Assembly: GCA_036365455.1 (NCBI GenBank) | Contig: JAWQUS010000010.1 | Span: 22,244,501-22,308,500, forward strand | Source: Macrosoma leucophasiata | Taxonomy: Eukaryota > Arthropoda > Insecta > Lepidoptera > Hedylidae | Length of the DNA: 64,000 bases | Direction of reading: 5' to 3' | Part shown: piece by piece, positions 10,578 through 20,520 of the stretch | How positions within the stretch are numbered: position 1 is the stretch's first letter | Layout of the letters: each line of letters starts with the position of its first letter | Made by a program: the position numbers and the translations under genes | Notes under the pieces: model-generated | What the model saw: only the letters and a program-made list of their open reading frames with translations | Database searches by the model: none | What the model was told of the DNA's origin: nothing

Positions 10578-11063
10578 TGTACATGATGTATACTTAGAAG
10601 AACCCTAAGATAGAATTCTTAAATTTTACAATCCGGTGAGTTTCAAGTTCTACTGGCAAGCTCCTTACAAACAAACCTAACTACAACACATAATATATAT
10701 TTCAAATCACAAGCATGTACATAATACTTCCATAATCACAAGTAACATGACATAAATAACATACTTTTAGGAATTGTGTACGCCTGGTACATCTGAATGT
10801 ATATAACACGGCTCGGAATAACAGAAACTCTTAAATAAATAACAATACCTACTTATTTAAAGAATAACGTATTGGTATTATTATAAATGTATCCGAATCA
10901 AATTGGTGCTGCAGATATCCGCCCACCGTTTGCACTTAAAGTTGATAGTGCGTCATCAACACGAAACAGCATGTTGATAAACGACCAGACATCAGTTAGT
11001 GTCCAATTACCGTCTGTCCTCATATTTACCATTCGTTAACCAGCATTCACCCGTACATACGTA
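10578..11063. other. Upstream region of amnionless
   Basis: No repeat or other gene is seen. It is the presumed promoter and 5' leader of the gene that follows, with no clear TATA box at the expected spacing. Confidence 0.4.
10992..10997 (+). promoter_or_regulatory. Candidate initiator (TCAGTT) for amnionless
   Basis: TCAGTT matches the arthropod initiator consensus TCAGTY and would place transcription start at A10994, giving a leader of about 70 nt. The +28 region (catat) does not match a downstream promoter element, so support is the motif and its position only. Confidence 0.3.
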
Positions 11064-12362
11064 TTGATTGGAGAAATGTATCAGATATTTTTATTTCTTA
11101 ACGCAATCCCTTCACTGTACGCGGCTACCGTGAAATGGGTGCCAGACGCTAGCTACAATTTAGCCATTAATTTCAGAAACTCGCAGCTACCGTGTTCAAA
11201 ACAAACTGTCGTATTTCCTGAAGTATTGAATGTTCCCATCACACTAAACTCTACGTCAGCTGGAGGATTCATTTTGCCGCTAGATGGGGAATTGATCCTG
11301 GATGACGGTGTAATCAATTTGGGGCCAGATCCGAGTGATGTAAATTGTACTGAGACAAACACCTACTTTTTCGATAGATCCGGCTCGTGGTGGGCACAAG
11401 CTGACGTCTGGGAATCTACAAAATTCAACGAAGCCACTCCCGATGCGGAAAGAATGCCTTGTTTTGATGATACAGTTGAGTTTCCAATTGATACTCGGTA
11501 TTCCGTTTTTCTACCAGAAGAAACTCAGGTGGTACGAAAATTGAAGATTGGTGATACCGAATTTAGCACGGCTGAGTTTCTGGACTATATTATATCCAAA
11601 CATAATCAAGAGAGATTTGTTATGAACGAAATTTTTTCTCCTGGTGTTAATGTGAAATTTCAAGAATGTCAATCTAGATCAGGTTGCCAGTGCCAGAAAA
11701 TTCCGTTACAAATTGATTGTGGACCAAAAATGTGTCCAATACCGTCTTGTGTATATCCTATAAAACCTGAAGGACATTGTTGTAAGATTTGCGGTGGAGC
11801 TATCAAATTTCTTGTCGATCAGAGTTTTGATATGTCAGCTTTCAAGGAATTTGTCGACAAAATTGTTGAAAGTTACGGTAAAGGTGCTTTAGTTTATCAC
11901 ATAGGGAAGATATATTCAAATACAGTGCAATTAGTAGTTGTTGATAAAAATACTTTTGTTGGCACCAGCGCTGAAGTTGTCAATGCAATTAATAATCGCA
12001 TAGCCAAACACTTTGTTCTCGGTGAAAGAAAAATGGCAATTAGTGGAAGTCCATTAGACGAAGCCGGCATGGCTGGAAAGATATTTATATCGACGTTCTT
12101 CGTAGTTGCTGCAGTGATGGGTGGTATTTACGTTTTCTATTACAAGTTGCCTGAAATGGGACCTGCAATAAGGTTGCCTTTGCTAGGCCATAGATCAGGA
12201 ATATTTTCGAGATTTCAAAGGAGAAGTGACAGTGTGGTGTTTTTGACGAGGCAAGATTCTACACCAGTTATTTCTAGTGAAAGCACTGCGTTCAGGAATC
12301 CACTGTATGATTCCAAGAGGAGTCGTAGCCACAGTGAGGAAACCATTGCTGACGAAGATTAG
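11064..12362 (+). CDS. Amn: Amnionless homologue, cubilin-receptor membrane anchor
   Basis: The 432-residue protein matches amnionless (AMN), the membrane partner that carries cubilin to the cell surface for endocytic protein uptake; in insects this pair works in nephrocytes and gut-like epithelia. A signal peptide (about 1-20, ending SLYA) precedes the family opening KWVPDASYNLAINF and the LPLDGEL motif (71-77). Candidate N-glycosylation sites are N62 and N94. A cysteine-rich VWC-like module spans about 202-244 (C202, C208, C210, C219, C224, C229, C239, C240, C243). One transmembrane helix lies at 338-361. The cytoplasmic tail holds FRNPLY (410-415), an FXNPXY-type endocytosis signal as in vertebrate AMN. 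Length fits the family and the frame is unbroken, so the gene appears intact and single-exon. M5 could be the true start; M1 is taken because both give a signal peptide. Confidence 0.93.
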   Translation: MIGEMYQIFLFLNAIPSLYAATVKWVPDASYNLAINFRNSQLPCSKQTVVFPEVLNVPITLNSTSAGGFILPLDGELILDDGVINLGPDPSDVNCTETNTYFFDRSGSWWAQADVWESTKFNEATPDAERMPCFDDTVEFPIDTRYSVFLPEETQVVRKLKIGDTEFSTAEFLDYIISKHNQERFVMNEIFSPGVNVKFQECQSRSGCQCQKIPLQIDCGPKMCPIPSCVYPIKPEGHCCKICGGAIKFLVDQSFDMSAFKEFVDKIVESYGKGALVYHIGKIYSNTVQLVVVDKNTFVGTSAEVVNAINNRIAKHFVLGERKMAISGSPLDEAGMAGKIFISTFFVVAAVMGGIYVFYYKLPEMGPAIRLPLLGHRSGIFSRFQRRSDSVVFLTRQDSTPVISSESTAFRNPLYDSKRSRSHSEETIADED

Positions 12363-12502
12363 CTTATTATCAGCCCTAAATTAATTACATTCAGCATAAT
12401 TTCACTAATAAGTTTGTGACTATTTAATTATTGTATTTTCCATCACAAGGTACATAAAATGCTGTCATAATATGGAGTTATTTATTTTTGGAATAAGGTA
12501 AG
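12363..12502 (+). other. 3' flank of amnionless, interrupted by retrotransposon
   Basis: 140 bp separate the stop codon from the Mag-like element. No AATAAA is seen here; the nearest variant is AATAAG at 12492-12497, partly beside the target duplication GTAAG (12498-12502). The original 3' UTR may therefore have been split from downstream sequence now beyond 17121. Confidence 0.5.
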
Positions 12503-12620
12503 TATTATATATGTGGATGAGAGAAGTGAAAGGCTCGCTGGTTCGAATCGCACTGCTTTATTATACGTTAGACGCGTAGACGCAGCTACGCACACATGTA
12601 TAAAACACACATACATAACA
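12503..12620 (-). repeat. 3' LTR of Mag-like element (118 bp)
   Basis: On the element strand it begins TGTTATG and ends ATAATA, identical to the other LTR except for one base. AATAAA (tttatt at 12557-12562 on the plus strand) is the probable polyadenylation signal. Confidence 0.93.
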
Positions 12621-12634
12621 TTTCCTCCCTCTAA
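12621..12634 (-). promoter_or_regulatory. Polypurine tract of Mag-like element
   Basis: On the element strand AGAGGGAGGAAA directly abuts the 3' LTR, the expected place and composition for the plus-strand DNA primer. Confidence 0.8.
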
Positions 12635-12731
12635 TCAGAGATATTAATAATAAATAAGAAGAACATAGAAGCATTATAAATTCAGCTCTAAATCGCAAGA
12701 AAAGGGACGGTTGCGTAACACGAGTCGTATT

Positions 12732-15700
12732 TTACCCATCATAGCCATCATTTTCAGCTTCATGAAATTCATCATCGGACTTCGAAGCCGCAGTGATTTC
12801 AATTCTCTCGTTTGACACGTTCGGCTCGTAGATCTCCTCTCTCCTCCCTTTAACATCGTTTCGGTATTCACAAAATGAGGAATGTGGAGAACGTATTAAA
12901 GGTCGAGTCCGCAAGGTGGGTGAAAACGTATGCGGCGAAGAAGACAGCGACGGCGGTGAAGCAGGTGCAGGCTGCATTGAGGGTGACGGCAGCGGCGATG
13001 GCGGCTGCGGCGCCTGCGGCCGCGGTGTCGCCGGCGACATCGGTGACGGCGGCGTTGGCGGCCGTGACGGCGGCGACGGCGAATGCACTATCTCTGGCAG
13101 GAGTGTAGTGAGCGAACTCGTGACATCTGTGTCATTGCTATTGTTACACGTCCCTTTGTACAACATTAATTGATTTCCATGTCTTTTAATAAATTCGGAT
13201 CTCATAACATCGTCTCTTATTAAGTAAACAACTTTACCTAATCTTTTGACAACAATTCCTTTTTTCCATTTGAACCTGGACTTATTGAAAAATTGTTTAT
13301 ACAAAACAATATCATTTAGATTAAAATGTCTCGTTTTTACTACGTTTTTTGGTTTATTTGGCGTACACTGTTTATAAGATTTTACGGTTTGAGAAATGTC
13401 GGATGATGAGAGTGACGATGTTCGACGCGTAATCAAATCCAAACGTGACCTTAAACTACGACCAAAAACCATTTGAGCAGGTGAGACCCCCGTGGTAGTG
13501 TGAACCGAATTGCGATAATCCATCAAATATCTTAATAATTTAATTCGATTATCTTTTACGTTACAATTAGACAAAAGAGACGACTTAATACCTTTTTTCA
13601 CTATCTTAACAAAACTTTCAGCTTGCCCATTACTAGCTGGGTGATAGACCGGTGACGTAATATGACTGATTCCGTTTAATTTGCAAAACTCTTCAAATTC
13701 ATAAGAACAAAATGCTGTGCCATTATCACTCGCTAAAGTTTCTGGTAGTCCAAACCTTGATATAAAATCACACAATTTTTCAATCACAGCCCTAGAAGTG
13801 GTAGTATTCATATGATACACCTCCACCCACTTTGTATGTGCATCTACTATTACTAAATAATTACAGTTTCTAATAGGTCCAAGAAAATCGATGTGGATCC
13901 TATGAAAAGGACGAGATGGGTATTTCCAAGGCGAAGGCGGGACGCGCGGAGGTGAGGGGCGTAACTGAATACAAATTTCGCAAGAATTTATTAAATTTTC
14001 CAATGCATTATCTATGCCAGGAAACCAAAATCTTGACCTAGCCTCGGCTTTTGTTTTGACTATACCTAAATGCGATGAATGTAATTCCTTTAAAAAAAAA
14101 TTCTGTAAGTTGTTTGGAATAACAATCTTATGTCCTCGCATAACACAACCATTTTCGAAAGATAACTGTGACTTGCAATGGAAGAAAGGTTTTAATCTCA
14201 CATCATCAACTTTTCTCGGCCATCCCCGTAGTATGTATCTGATAACCAGCCCTAAAACAACATCCTTGTCTGTTTCAGCACGTAATTCTTTTAAAGTGAC
14301 GGGCATACCTCCGTCCGTAACGAAACAAACATAGGCCGCCCGGTCACTGTCTATCTCGCTCACTCTGTATTGTTCGGTGCACGTGTCCTGAGCGTGATCG
14401 GTCGCGGCGAGCGGCACGGGTGCCGGCAGACTCGCGCGAGACAAATAATCTGCACTATTATCCGAACTGCGAATATATTCAATTGTGTAATTATACGCAC
14501 TAAGGAATAGTGCATAGCGTTGCAATCTATTGGCAGATACTTCAGGTATGCCTTTATGTGGTCCGAAAATTGATATTAACGGTTTATGATCCGTACGTAA
14601 CCCGAACGGAATCGATCTGCCATACAAATATTGATGAAATCGCCTAACTCCATAAACAATAGCGATGGCCTCCTTTTGAATTTGCGCGTACCGTTTTTCC
14701 GCGGTATTTAAAGTTCGGGACGCGAAACAAATAGGTCTCTCGATACCGTCTGCCTCTATTTGGGACAAGATTGCACCCAGTCCACTTGGAGATGCGTCTA
14801 CTGTTAATATTAACTTCGCATTGGGATTGAAATGTGTTAACACTTGCTCTGACGTCAATAACTTTTTTACCGTGTTAAATGAATTTTGATGTATTGAATT
14901 CCAACCCCACTTACAACCTTTTTTTAACAAATCATATAGCGGGCTAAGAACAGTGGCAGCTTTAGGTACGAAATTTCGATAGTAATTAATGAGACCCAGG
15001 AAAGATTGCAGCTGATTTACATTATTCGGTGTTGGTGCCTCGACCATAGCTCTAATTTTCTCAGGGGATTTTTTAAGGCCTTCTTTTGAAATGATGTAGC
15101 CGAGATAGCTAACTTCATCTTTGAAAAAATCGCATTTATCTCGCTGTAACGTTAACCCAGCGTCCTGCAAACGTTTCAGCACGGCATTTAACCTATCGAC
15201 ATGTTCGGACATGTTCCTTCCTGTTACCAAAACGTCATCCAACAGAACTGAAACTCCATCCAGTCCAGAGAGGACACATTCCATGGCGCGCTGAAATATC
15301 GCAGGTGCACTAGCCAACCCAAACACCAGCCGAGTATACTGGTATAATCCCCGATGCGTATTTATACAAGTTAAGCTTTGTGACTTTTCATCTAAAACAA
15401 ATTGGTTGTATGCCATAGATAAATCTAATTTTGTGAAACTCTCACCTCCGTATATTTTAGAAAATAATTCATTTATCGTTGGAAGTGGATATTGATCTAT
15501 AATAAGTTGTTTATTTAGACTTACAGAGTAATCAACACACAATCTAATAGATCCGTTCCGTTTTAGTACTGGAACTATCGGGGAGGCATATTCAGAATAT
15601 TCTACAGGCTTAAGAATACCTAGATCGACTAATCTGTCTATTTCTTTGCCTACCTTGTCACGCAAAGCGAACGCCATAGTGCGCGCTTTAAAGAAAACCG

Positions 15701-16970
15701 GTTTTGCATCACCTTTAAAAGTCAGTTTCACCTTATATTTGTTGAATAACCCTAGTTTATCAGAAAATAAGGCCGGGAACTGATCTTGTAGATTTTTCAC
15801 AATTGAAGTAGTCTCATGACAAAAATTAACCGGTATCAATTGCAACTTGAACCGAGATATAAAATCCCTGCCCAATAACGGTGGGCCACCATCGCGGACT
15901 ACGTAAATATCCAGCTCGTGAGTTTGTCCTGAGTATGAAACTGGCATACAGATTGTACCTAAACAGCTAATACTTTTTCCGTTATACGTCATAAGCTGTT
16001 TTCGTGTGATTGACAACGGCACATCATTAAAATGATTTTTATAGTAACGTTCAGATATTACCGTCACCGCTGAACCACTATCAATTTCAAATCTAAATTT
16101 AGTGTTTTTTATAAGTATCGATTCTACCATGGGTTCTCCCCTAAACGAACGAATGTAATAAAACTTACCATCGTCATCACCATCGTCACTCTTGTCACCG
16201 ACATTCACATCCACATATTTCACTTTTGTGCACATTTTACTTAGGTGTCCTTTCACGTGACACTTTTTACATTCGTAATTCGCGAATCGACACTCTGACG
16301 ATTTGTGATTGCTATAACCACACACGCTACACTTCACTTTCGCAGACTTCGCATTTTTCCCATGTTTATGTAACTTAAACAGCTGATTATTATCAATACC
16401 CGGAGCGTCAAGGTTAAGTCGCCGTCCACTGGTTGCGGCCGCTGAGCGCGCACAACACTGGATCTCCGCTAGCTCGACTGCCTTTGCAAAAGTGAGACTG
16501 TTCAACTCTTGCACGTAAAGTTTTTCCTTCTCGGGTCCCGGCAGCATGCCCATGATAAACTTGTCGCGTAGCGCTTCTTCCAAGTTCGAAAAAGCGCAAT
16601 GCTGCGTCAGTCCTCGTAACCTCGCAGCCCATTGCGAATGAGTTTCACCAACCTGTTGCGATGCTGCGTAATACTTGTGCCGTTCACTAAATCCTACATA
16701 TTTCGGAGTGAAATGGTCATCTAAAAGTTGCAGAATGTCCTCATAAGGCACTTCATCTAGCACTTTAGGTAACGCTAAGTCCGTTGCTAATTTGAATGTG
16801 CCTTCACTGAGTGCGCTCAGCAAAATGTCCCTTCTCTTAACGCCCACTGGATCGCTCTTCTCATCGATGCTATTCGCGATGAAATATTGCGAAATACGAC
16901 ATTTATATGTCTTCCAATCTTGCAAATTGTGGTCAAAACTGCTTAAAACACCGAACTGAACACTCGACAT
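12732..16970 (-). CDS. Gag-pol polyprotein of Mag-like retrotransposon
   Basis: A single 1412-codon frame encodes all retrotransposon functions. Gag has two CX2CX4HX4C zinc knuckles (214-227 and 234-247). Protease follows with DSGS at 297-300. Reverse transcriptase covers about 430-610, with LDLSMAY at 515-521 and catalytic VLLDDV at 575-580. RNase H follows (candidate acidic residues D724, E767, D794, D841). Integrase has an HHCC-like finger (H964, H967, C997, C1000) and D1028, D1082, E1118 with DD35E spacing. The C-terminus is a proline/serine-rich tail (about 1290-1350). Oddities: leucine replaces the usual aromatic residue before the catalytic DD, and LVFG replaces the common LPFG. These may be lineage variants or damage. 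The plus-strand alanine- and glycine-rich frames here are shadows. Confidence 0.93.
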   Translation of the reverse strand: MSSVQFGVLSSFDHNLQDWKTYKCRISQYFIANSIDEKSDPVGVKRRDILLSALSEGTFKLATDLALPKVLDEVPYEDILQLLDDHFTPKYVGFSERHKYYAASQQVGETHSQWAARLRGLTQHCAFSNLEEALRDKFIMGMLPGPEKEKLYVQELNSLTFAKAVELAEIQCCARSAAATSGRRLNLDAPGIDNNQLFKLHKHGKNAKSAKVKCSVCGYSNHKSSECRFANYECKKCHVKGHLSKMCTKVKYVDVNVGDKSDDGDDDGKFYYIRSFRGEPMVESILIKNTKFRFEIDSGSAVTVISERYYKNHFNDVPLSITRKQLMTYNGKSISCLGTICMPVSYSGQTHELDIYVVRDGGPPLLGRDFISRFKLQLIPVNFCHETTSIVKNLQDQFPALFSDKLGLFNKYKVKLTFKGDAKPVFFKARTMAFALRDKVGKEIDRLVDLGILKPVEYSEYASPIVPVLKRNGSIRLCVDYSVSLNKQLIIDQYPLPTINELFSKIYGGESFTKLDLSMAYNQFVLDEKSQSLTCINTHRGLYQYTRLVFGLASAPAIFQRAMECVLSGLDGVSVLLDDVLVTGRNMSEHVDRLNAVLKRLQDAGLTLQRDKCDFFKDEVSYLGYIISKEGLKKSPEKIRAMVEAPTPNNVNQLQSFLGLINYYRNFVPKAATVLSPLYDLLKKGCKWGWNSIHQNSFNTVKKLLTSEQVLTHFNPNAKLILTVDASPSGLGAILSQIEADGIERPICFASRTLNTAEKRYAQIQKEAIAIVYGVRRFHQYLYGRSIPFGLRTDHKPLISIFGPHKGIPEVSANRLQRYALFLSAYNYTIEYIRSSDNSADYLSRASLPAPVPLAATDHAQDTCTEQYRVSEIDSDRAAYVCFVTDGGMPVTLKELRAETDKDVVLGLVIRYILRGWPRKVDDVRLKPFFHCKSQLSFENGCVMRGHKIVIPNNLQNFFLKELHSSHLGIVKTKAEARSRFWFPGIDNALENLINSCEICIQLRPSPPRVPPSPWKYPSRPFHRIHIDFLGPIRNCNYLVIVDAHTKWVEVYHMNTTTSRAVIEKLCDFISRFGLPETLASDNGTAFCSYEFEEFCKLNGISHITSPVYHPASNGQAESFVKIVKKGIKSSLLSNCNVKDNRIKLLRYLMDYRNSVHTTTGVSPAQMVFGRSLRSRLDLITRRTSSLSSSDISQTVKSYKQCTPNKPKNVVKTRHFNLNDIVLYKQFFNKSRFKWKKGIVVKRLGKVVYLIRDDVMRSEFIKRHGNQLMLYKGTCNNSNDTDVTSSLTTLLPEIVHSPSPPSRPPTPPSPMSPATPRPQAPQPPSPLPSPSMQPAPASPPSLSSSPHTFSPTLRTRPLIRSPHSSFCEYRNDVKGRREEIYEPNVSNERIEITAASKSDDEFHEAENDGYDG

Positions 16971-16979
16971 TTTTACAAC

Positions 16980-16997
16980 GCGGGTAGATCGTCGCCA
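16980..16997 (-). promoter_or_regulatory. Primer-binding site of Mag-like element
   Basis: One base after the 5' LTR the element strand reads TGGCGACGATCTACCCG, beginning with the TGG that pairs with a tRNA CCA end. The matching tRNA is not identified from this window. Confidence 0.75.
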
Positions 16998-16998
16998 A

Positions 16999-17116
16999 TA
17001 TTAAATATGTGGATGAGAGAAGTGAAAGGCTCGCTGGTTCGAATCGCACTGCTTTATTATACGTTAGACGCGTAGACGCAGCTACGCACACATGTATAAA
17101 ACACACATACATAACA
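16999..17116 (-). repeat. 5' LTR of Mag-like element (118 bp)
   Basis: Matches 12503-12620 at 117 of 118 positions. In the element direction it precedes the primer-binding site, so the promoter acts away from this LTR towards lower coordinates. Confidence 0.93.
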
Positions 17117-17121
17117 GTAAG

Positions 17122-17614
17122 GTCAAAAGAATTTTGGTTAGGAGTTTTAATAGAAACGGCGGCCCATTTTATACCCTATATGCCCTGAATTAATGGATCC
17201 ATATAACATGAGAAGCTTTTTTTTATCAAAATGTGGAGAAGAGGCAAACAGATTTGGGAACGCGGGTGATTCTTACGTTCTATCTTAGTTACTAGAGCTT
17301 TGCTATCAGTAGAAGTGCTCGCTTCGTGACCAGGACGTCGTTTACTCTAATAGCTAAGCAGCGTCACTTAAATAAACTCAATTGAGGCAAAAGTTGGTCC
17401 ATTTCACATTGTTGATTCCCTAAGTTTGTCGTTATTCTATCTAATTTGCATAATGAAGGAGCAACCAAGTTCGCGGTTCAAGTTTAATTGATTGCAGACA
17501 GAGTGAAGGACCACGCACTGAGGGCGTAGGTATCGTTTTATACCGCTTCCGGGGAGGTTGCCACAGGAAGAGAGTGATTTGGAATTCCATAACAATTTAT
17601 ATATTATAATTTAC
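17122..17614. other. No recognisable gene
   Basis: This is the original downstream flank of amnionless before the retrotransposon arrived. No AATAAA is obvious in its first 100 bp and no coding is seen. Confidence 0.4.
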
Positions 17615-17909
17615 CCATAGAGCAACGCGGCCTACCGGTCGCGACGGATCGGAGGGGAGTAGCCAAAGTGTGTATTACCGATGCAAAACAGTCTGTCATT
17701 CTATGCGGGGGGAAATGTGTGCGACACACACGCACACTACAAAAATCGTCTATTACTACGAAACTCTCACCTAGACTTTAACAAAATACAGAAACAATTT
17801 CACGCACACATTTAAACATCTAGGCGACAGGTATAGGCCCATTTCGGTTTGTACTTTGACAGAGGGGAAAGCCTGCATATGTCTACTCCCCTCCGGTGTT
17901 GCTCTATGG
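17615..17909 (+). mobile_element. MITE-G, copy 1 (both ends present)
   Basis: It starts CCATAGAGCAACGCGGCC...ggaggggagtagcca and ends with a shortened complement, ctactcccctccggtgttgctctatgg. The middle (acactacaaaaatcgtctat, ctaggcgacaggtatagg, ctttgacagaggggaaagc) recurs at 39125-39394 in reverse and at 63660-63880. The right inverted repeat lacks the central GC-rich part. No clear target duplication. Confidence 0.75.
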
Positions 17910-18681
17910 ATATAAGTATATCGGTAATGTATTAATACCATTTTCACTGGTTCTCTGGGTGTAACAGAAGCGTTCACATAAAGTGGCAGTCAGTACCGCT
18001 GGCTGAATGTAGTTCCTGCTTCACAACTGTTCGAACAATCCTTGTCCTCGCGACGGGAAGTGGTCGGCCATTGTTTTTATGTTCGTTGATTTATGTCGCG
18101 AGCTGAGTTACGTTTAGTGTCTGAGTTTCCTGGCGCCGTGTTTTGGCCATGATTAGGGTAGGGATGCAAATGTATCTATTTAGAAAGGTCATTATATCGA
18201 TATATCAGATTCTGCTACGTGTCGAAACATACTCGTATAGCAGAATCAGTACGTGACCGTTTTCATATCTCTTAAATGACAGTGTGTATGAATGAAGACA
18301 CGATACAAAGCTAAAAGCTAATAGGTATTTTAGGTTTGATTCAGTTAGTTTGACAAATAGTTCATGGAACGGCCGCATTTCCCATTTGTCAACCGAAACC
18401 TGAAAGTATTTTTTAAAAAAGAACTAGCTGTCAAACCTGAAGTACGTATGACGTCGCCGTAAATTCAACATGGCGGCAGTGAGGCTATAAAACAAGCGCT
18501 TACTATAAAAACCGTGACTCCTAAAAACGTTTGAAACGTACGTGTGCTGCGAGGCGTCCATTTGAAGCGTAAATCTGCACTGTGCACATTTCCAGGGCTT
18601 AAATTTTAATGTCTACCTAGTTGTTCTTTACATCATTATAATAAGTTTTTTTATGAAAGGGAATATGCCGAATCGACCATC
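17910..18681. other. No recognisable gene
   Basis: Mixed-composition sequence with no domain-bearing frame and no repeat match in the window. Confidence 0.4.
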
Positions 18682-19004
18682 ATAATTATTAGTGATGCGC
18701 CGAATAGTGGTTTCACCGAATAACCGAATATTCGGCCGAATTATTCGGTTTACCATTTCACTGTTTTGCTGCGTAAACGCGGTTCTAACATGTCGCTGCT
18801 TGCTAAATAGCCGCGTCTACATCGGACGCATGCTCGGGCGAGGCAACCTCCTGAGCGAAATACTTAGTCAGTGACATTCAGTGTGGACGTGCATCAGGGT
18901 CGTGCGGTCGCACGCTGCCTCGGCCGAGCATGCCTCGGAGCCGAGCCATTCGGCGGTGGTAAAGCGCGCGAGCTCTAAGGCAGCTCAGTGTGTGGTGGTG
19001 TGCG

Positions 19005-19340
19005 TTCATGATCCGTTCGGTGGGGACGGTAGTATCCACCACGCTGCTCGAATACGGGTTGGTGGAGATAAGGGTTAGTAGCCAACCCGCTGTCGGATAT
19101 TTTCAAACCGCCCATAAGGTCGCCGACAAGGTTTAAAGACTGCTTGCTATCTATCGATAGCAACCGGGACCGACGGCTTAACGTGCCCTCCGAAACATGG
19201 AAACGCGCATTTTAACTTACCACTAGCTAACACCCATCACACACCCGACCGCGCCCGTATCGCTCAAACGAGCAGATCACTTGCGATCCGCACCAGCCGC
19301 AGGGCCATGCGCGCTTCAGTGCCTTATAATAAAATACCCA
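19005..19340 (-). repeat. Repeat D, 5'-complete but diverged copy inside hAT element
   Basis: The order gggttggtggagataagggtt, gataagg-less cgcccataaggtcgccgac, tatcgatagcaaccgggacc, gacggcttaacgtgccctcc and cacacccgaccgcgccc is the reverse complement of repeat D. Confidence 0.75.
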
Positions 19341-19586
19341 GTACCACAAAATAAAAAGGCATTTTATCAGTACTATCACAAAATAAAAAGGTATTTTATT
19401 TTGTGGTAGTACTGAGAGTAGACTGGGATGGCTCGGAATAGCTTGATTTTAATTTATGTTTAAATATAAACGTTGAAAAATAAATGCTGATAATAAAATG
19501 TTGACTGCATGTAACCTAACTACAGGGCTACAGGTTAAGGAGATATTGATTTGAGGTTTCAAAATAAATGTTGATTTGTAATTTAA

Positions 19587-19887
19587 TGTAACGTAACTTC
19601 ACGCCTGTAATCCCCGAAGGAGTAGGCAGAGGTAAATGCATGCATTCAAGCATACATGCAAACACCCACGATCCGCCTGTTACATTTTGGCCCATGTAAC
19701 AGGTGGCGAGCCTGTTGACATCTCCGGGCACATTACCAAACTTCGAGGTACGTGGAAAATCCAGAAAATGTATAAATCCCAATAGAACCAGATATAAACG
19801 ACTTTACATCATTATCTCTGATAACCGCCTACCCGGGAATCTCCGCGTAGTTGTATTGGCCTACTACCACTAGGCTACCGAGGCAGT
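19587..19887 (-). repeat. SINE-B, near full length
   Basis: It reads cttcacgcctgtaatccccg, gcccatgtaacaggtggcga, gggcacattaccaaacttcg and ends ctaccactaggctaccgaggcagtt, the complement of the tRNA-like head with its A and B boxes. It lies within the hAT-type element. Confidence 0.85.
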
Positions 19888-20401
19888 TACCTAAGTGTAA
19901 TTTAATGGTTTTATTTTATTAGCTTTATTCAACACATTCTTCATCGGATTTCTTTGGCTAATAAAATAACATGAGAATTTTTATCTTGTAGTTAAGTATG
20001 TAAATACCGTGTCGTGTAGCCAATAAAATAGAAATATTCGAACCGAATATTCGTCATCGAAACCGAATAATTCGGCGGAATACGAATAGTGGAAATCGTG
20101 CCGAATATGCCGAATACCGAATACGAACCGAATATTCGGCGCATCTCTAATAATTATGGTCTTCCCGAGAGGCTTTGTAAAAGCCAGGTTTCTGTTTCGG
20201 TTTGTTAGTTGAACAGTCCCTTAAATAAGTTATGAATAGAAAAATAATTAAATAGGCGTCCATTACACACTCATGCCAGCATTGTTTAATTCCATCAGTC
20301 ATGAAAGATGGTTGACTGGTGGTTGCTGAAAATAATTTTACATTTTAAAAAATTCCTAGGTAACTGACCTAGGATATTTTAATATATTATAGGTAGGTGC
20401 T

Positions 20402-20520
20402 GATATGCACATACAACATATCAACACAAATATCCAGGTCTGGAACAAATATTTGCAGGTGATACAAATATTTGTCTCGGTGCGGGAGATCCCTTGAAGC
20501 GGTGGTCTCACACCGCTGGA
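20402..20520 (-). repeat. SINE-C fragment
   Basis: acatacaacatatcaacaca, ccaggtctggaacaaatatt and acaaatatttgtctcggtgc are followed by a degraded tRNA-like head (gcggtggtctcacaccgct). The gggttcgag B box is mutated here. Confidence 0.65.

Larger units (their letters stand above)
12503..17116 (-). mobile_element. Full-length Mag-like Ty3/gypsy LTR retrotransposon
   Basis: 4614 bp bounded by 118-bp LTRs and by the direct repeat GTAAG (12498-12502 and 17117-17121). On the minus strand the order is LTR, primer-binding site, one gag-pol frame, polypurine tract, LTR. The LTRs differ at one position (12508 versus 17004), so the insertion is young. Very short LTRs and total size fit the Mag lineage first known from Bombyx. 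It sits antisense to and just after amnionless. Confidence 0.93.
18690..20149. mobile_element. hAT-type non-autonomous element, 1460 bp, with nested repeats
   Basis: The 8-bp duplication ATAATTAT flanks it (18682-18689 and 20150-20157). Its ends are TAGTGATGCGCCGAATA and, inverted, TAGAGATGCGCCGAATATTC, with extra CCGAATATTCGG-type palindromes just inside both ends. An 8-bp TSD and these ends fit hAT elements. No transposase is seen; it carries repeat D (19005-19340) and SINE-B (19587-19887) copies. Confidence 0.88.

Noticed and set aside
12875..13173. Plus-strand alanine- and glycine-rich frames of 77-85 codons
   Set aside because: They are antisense shadows of the proline/serine-rich tail of the Mag-like polyprotein.
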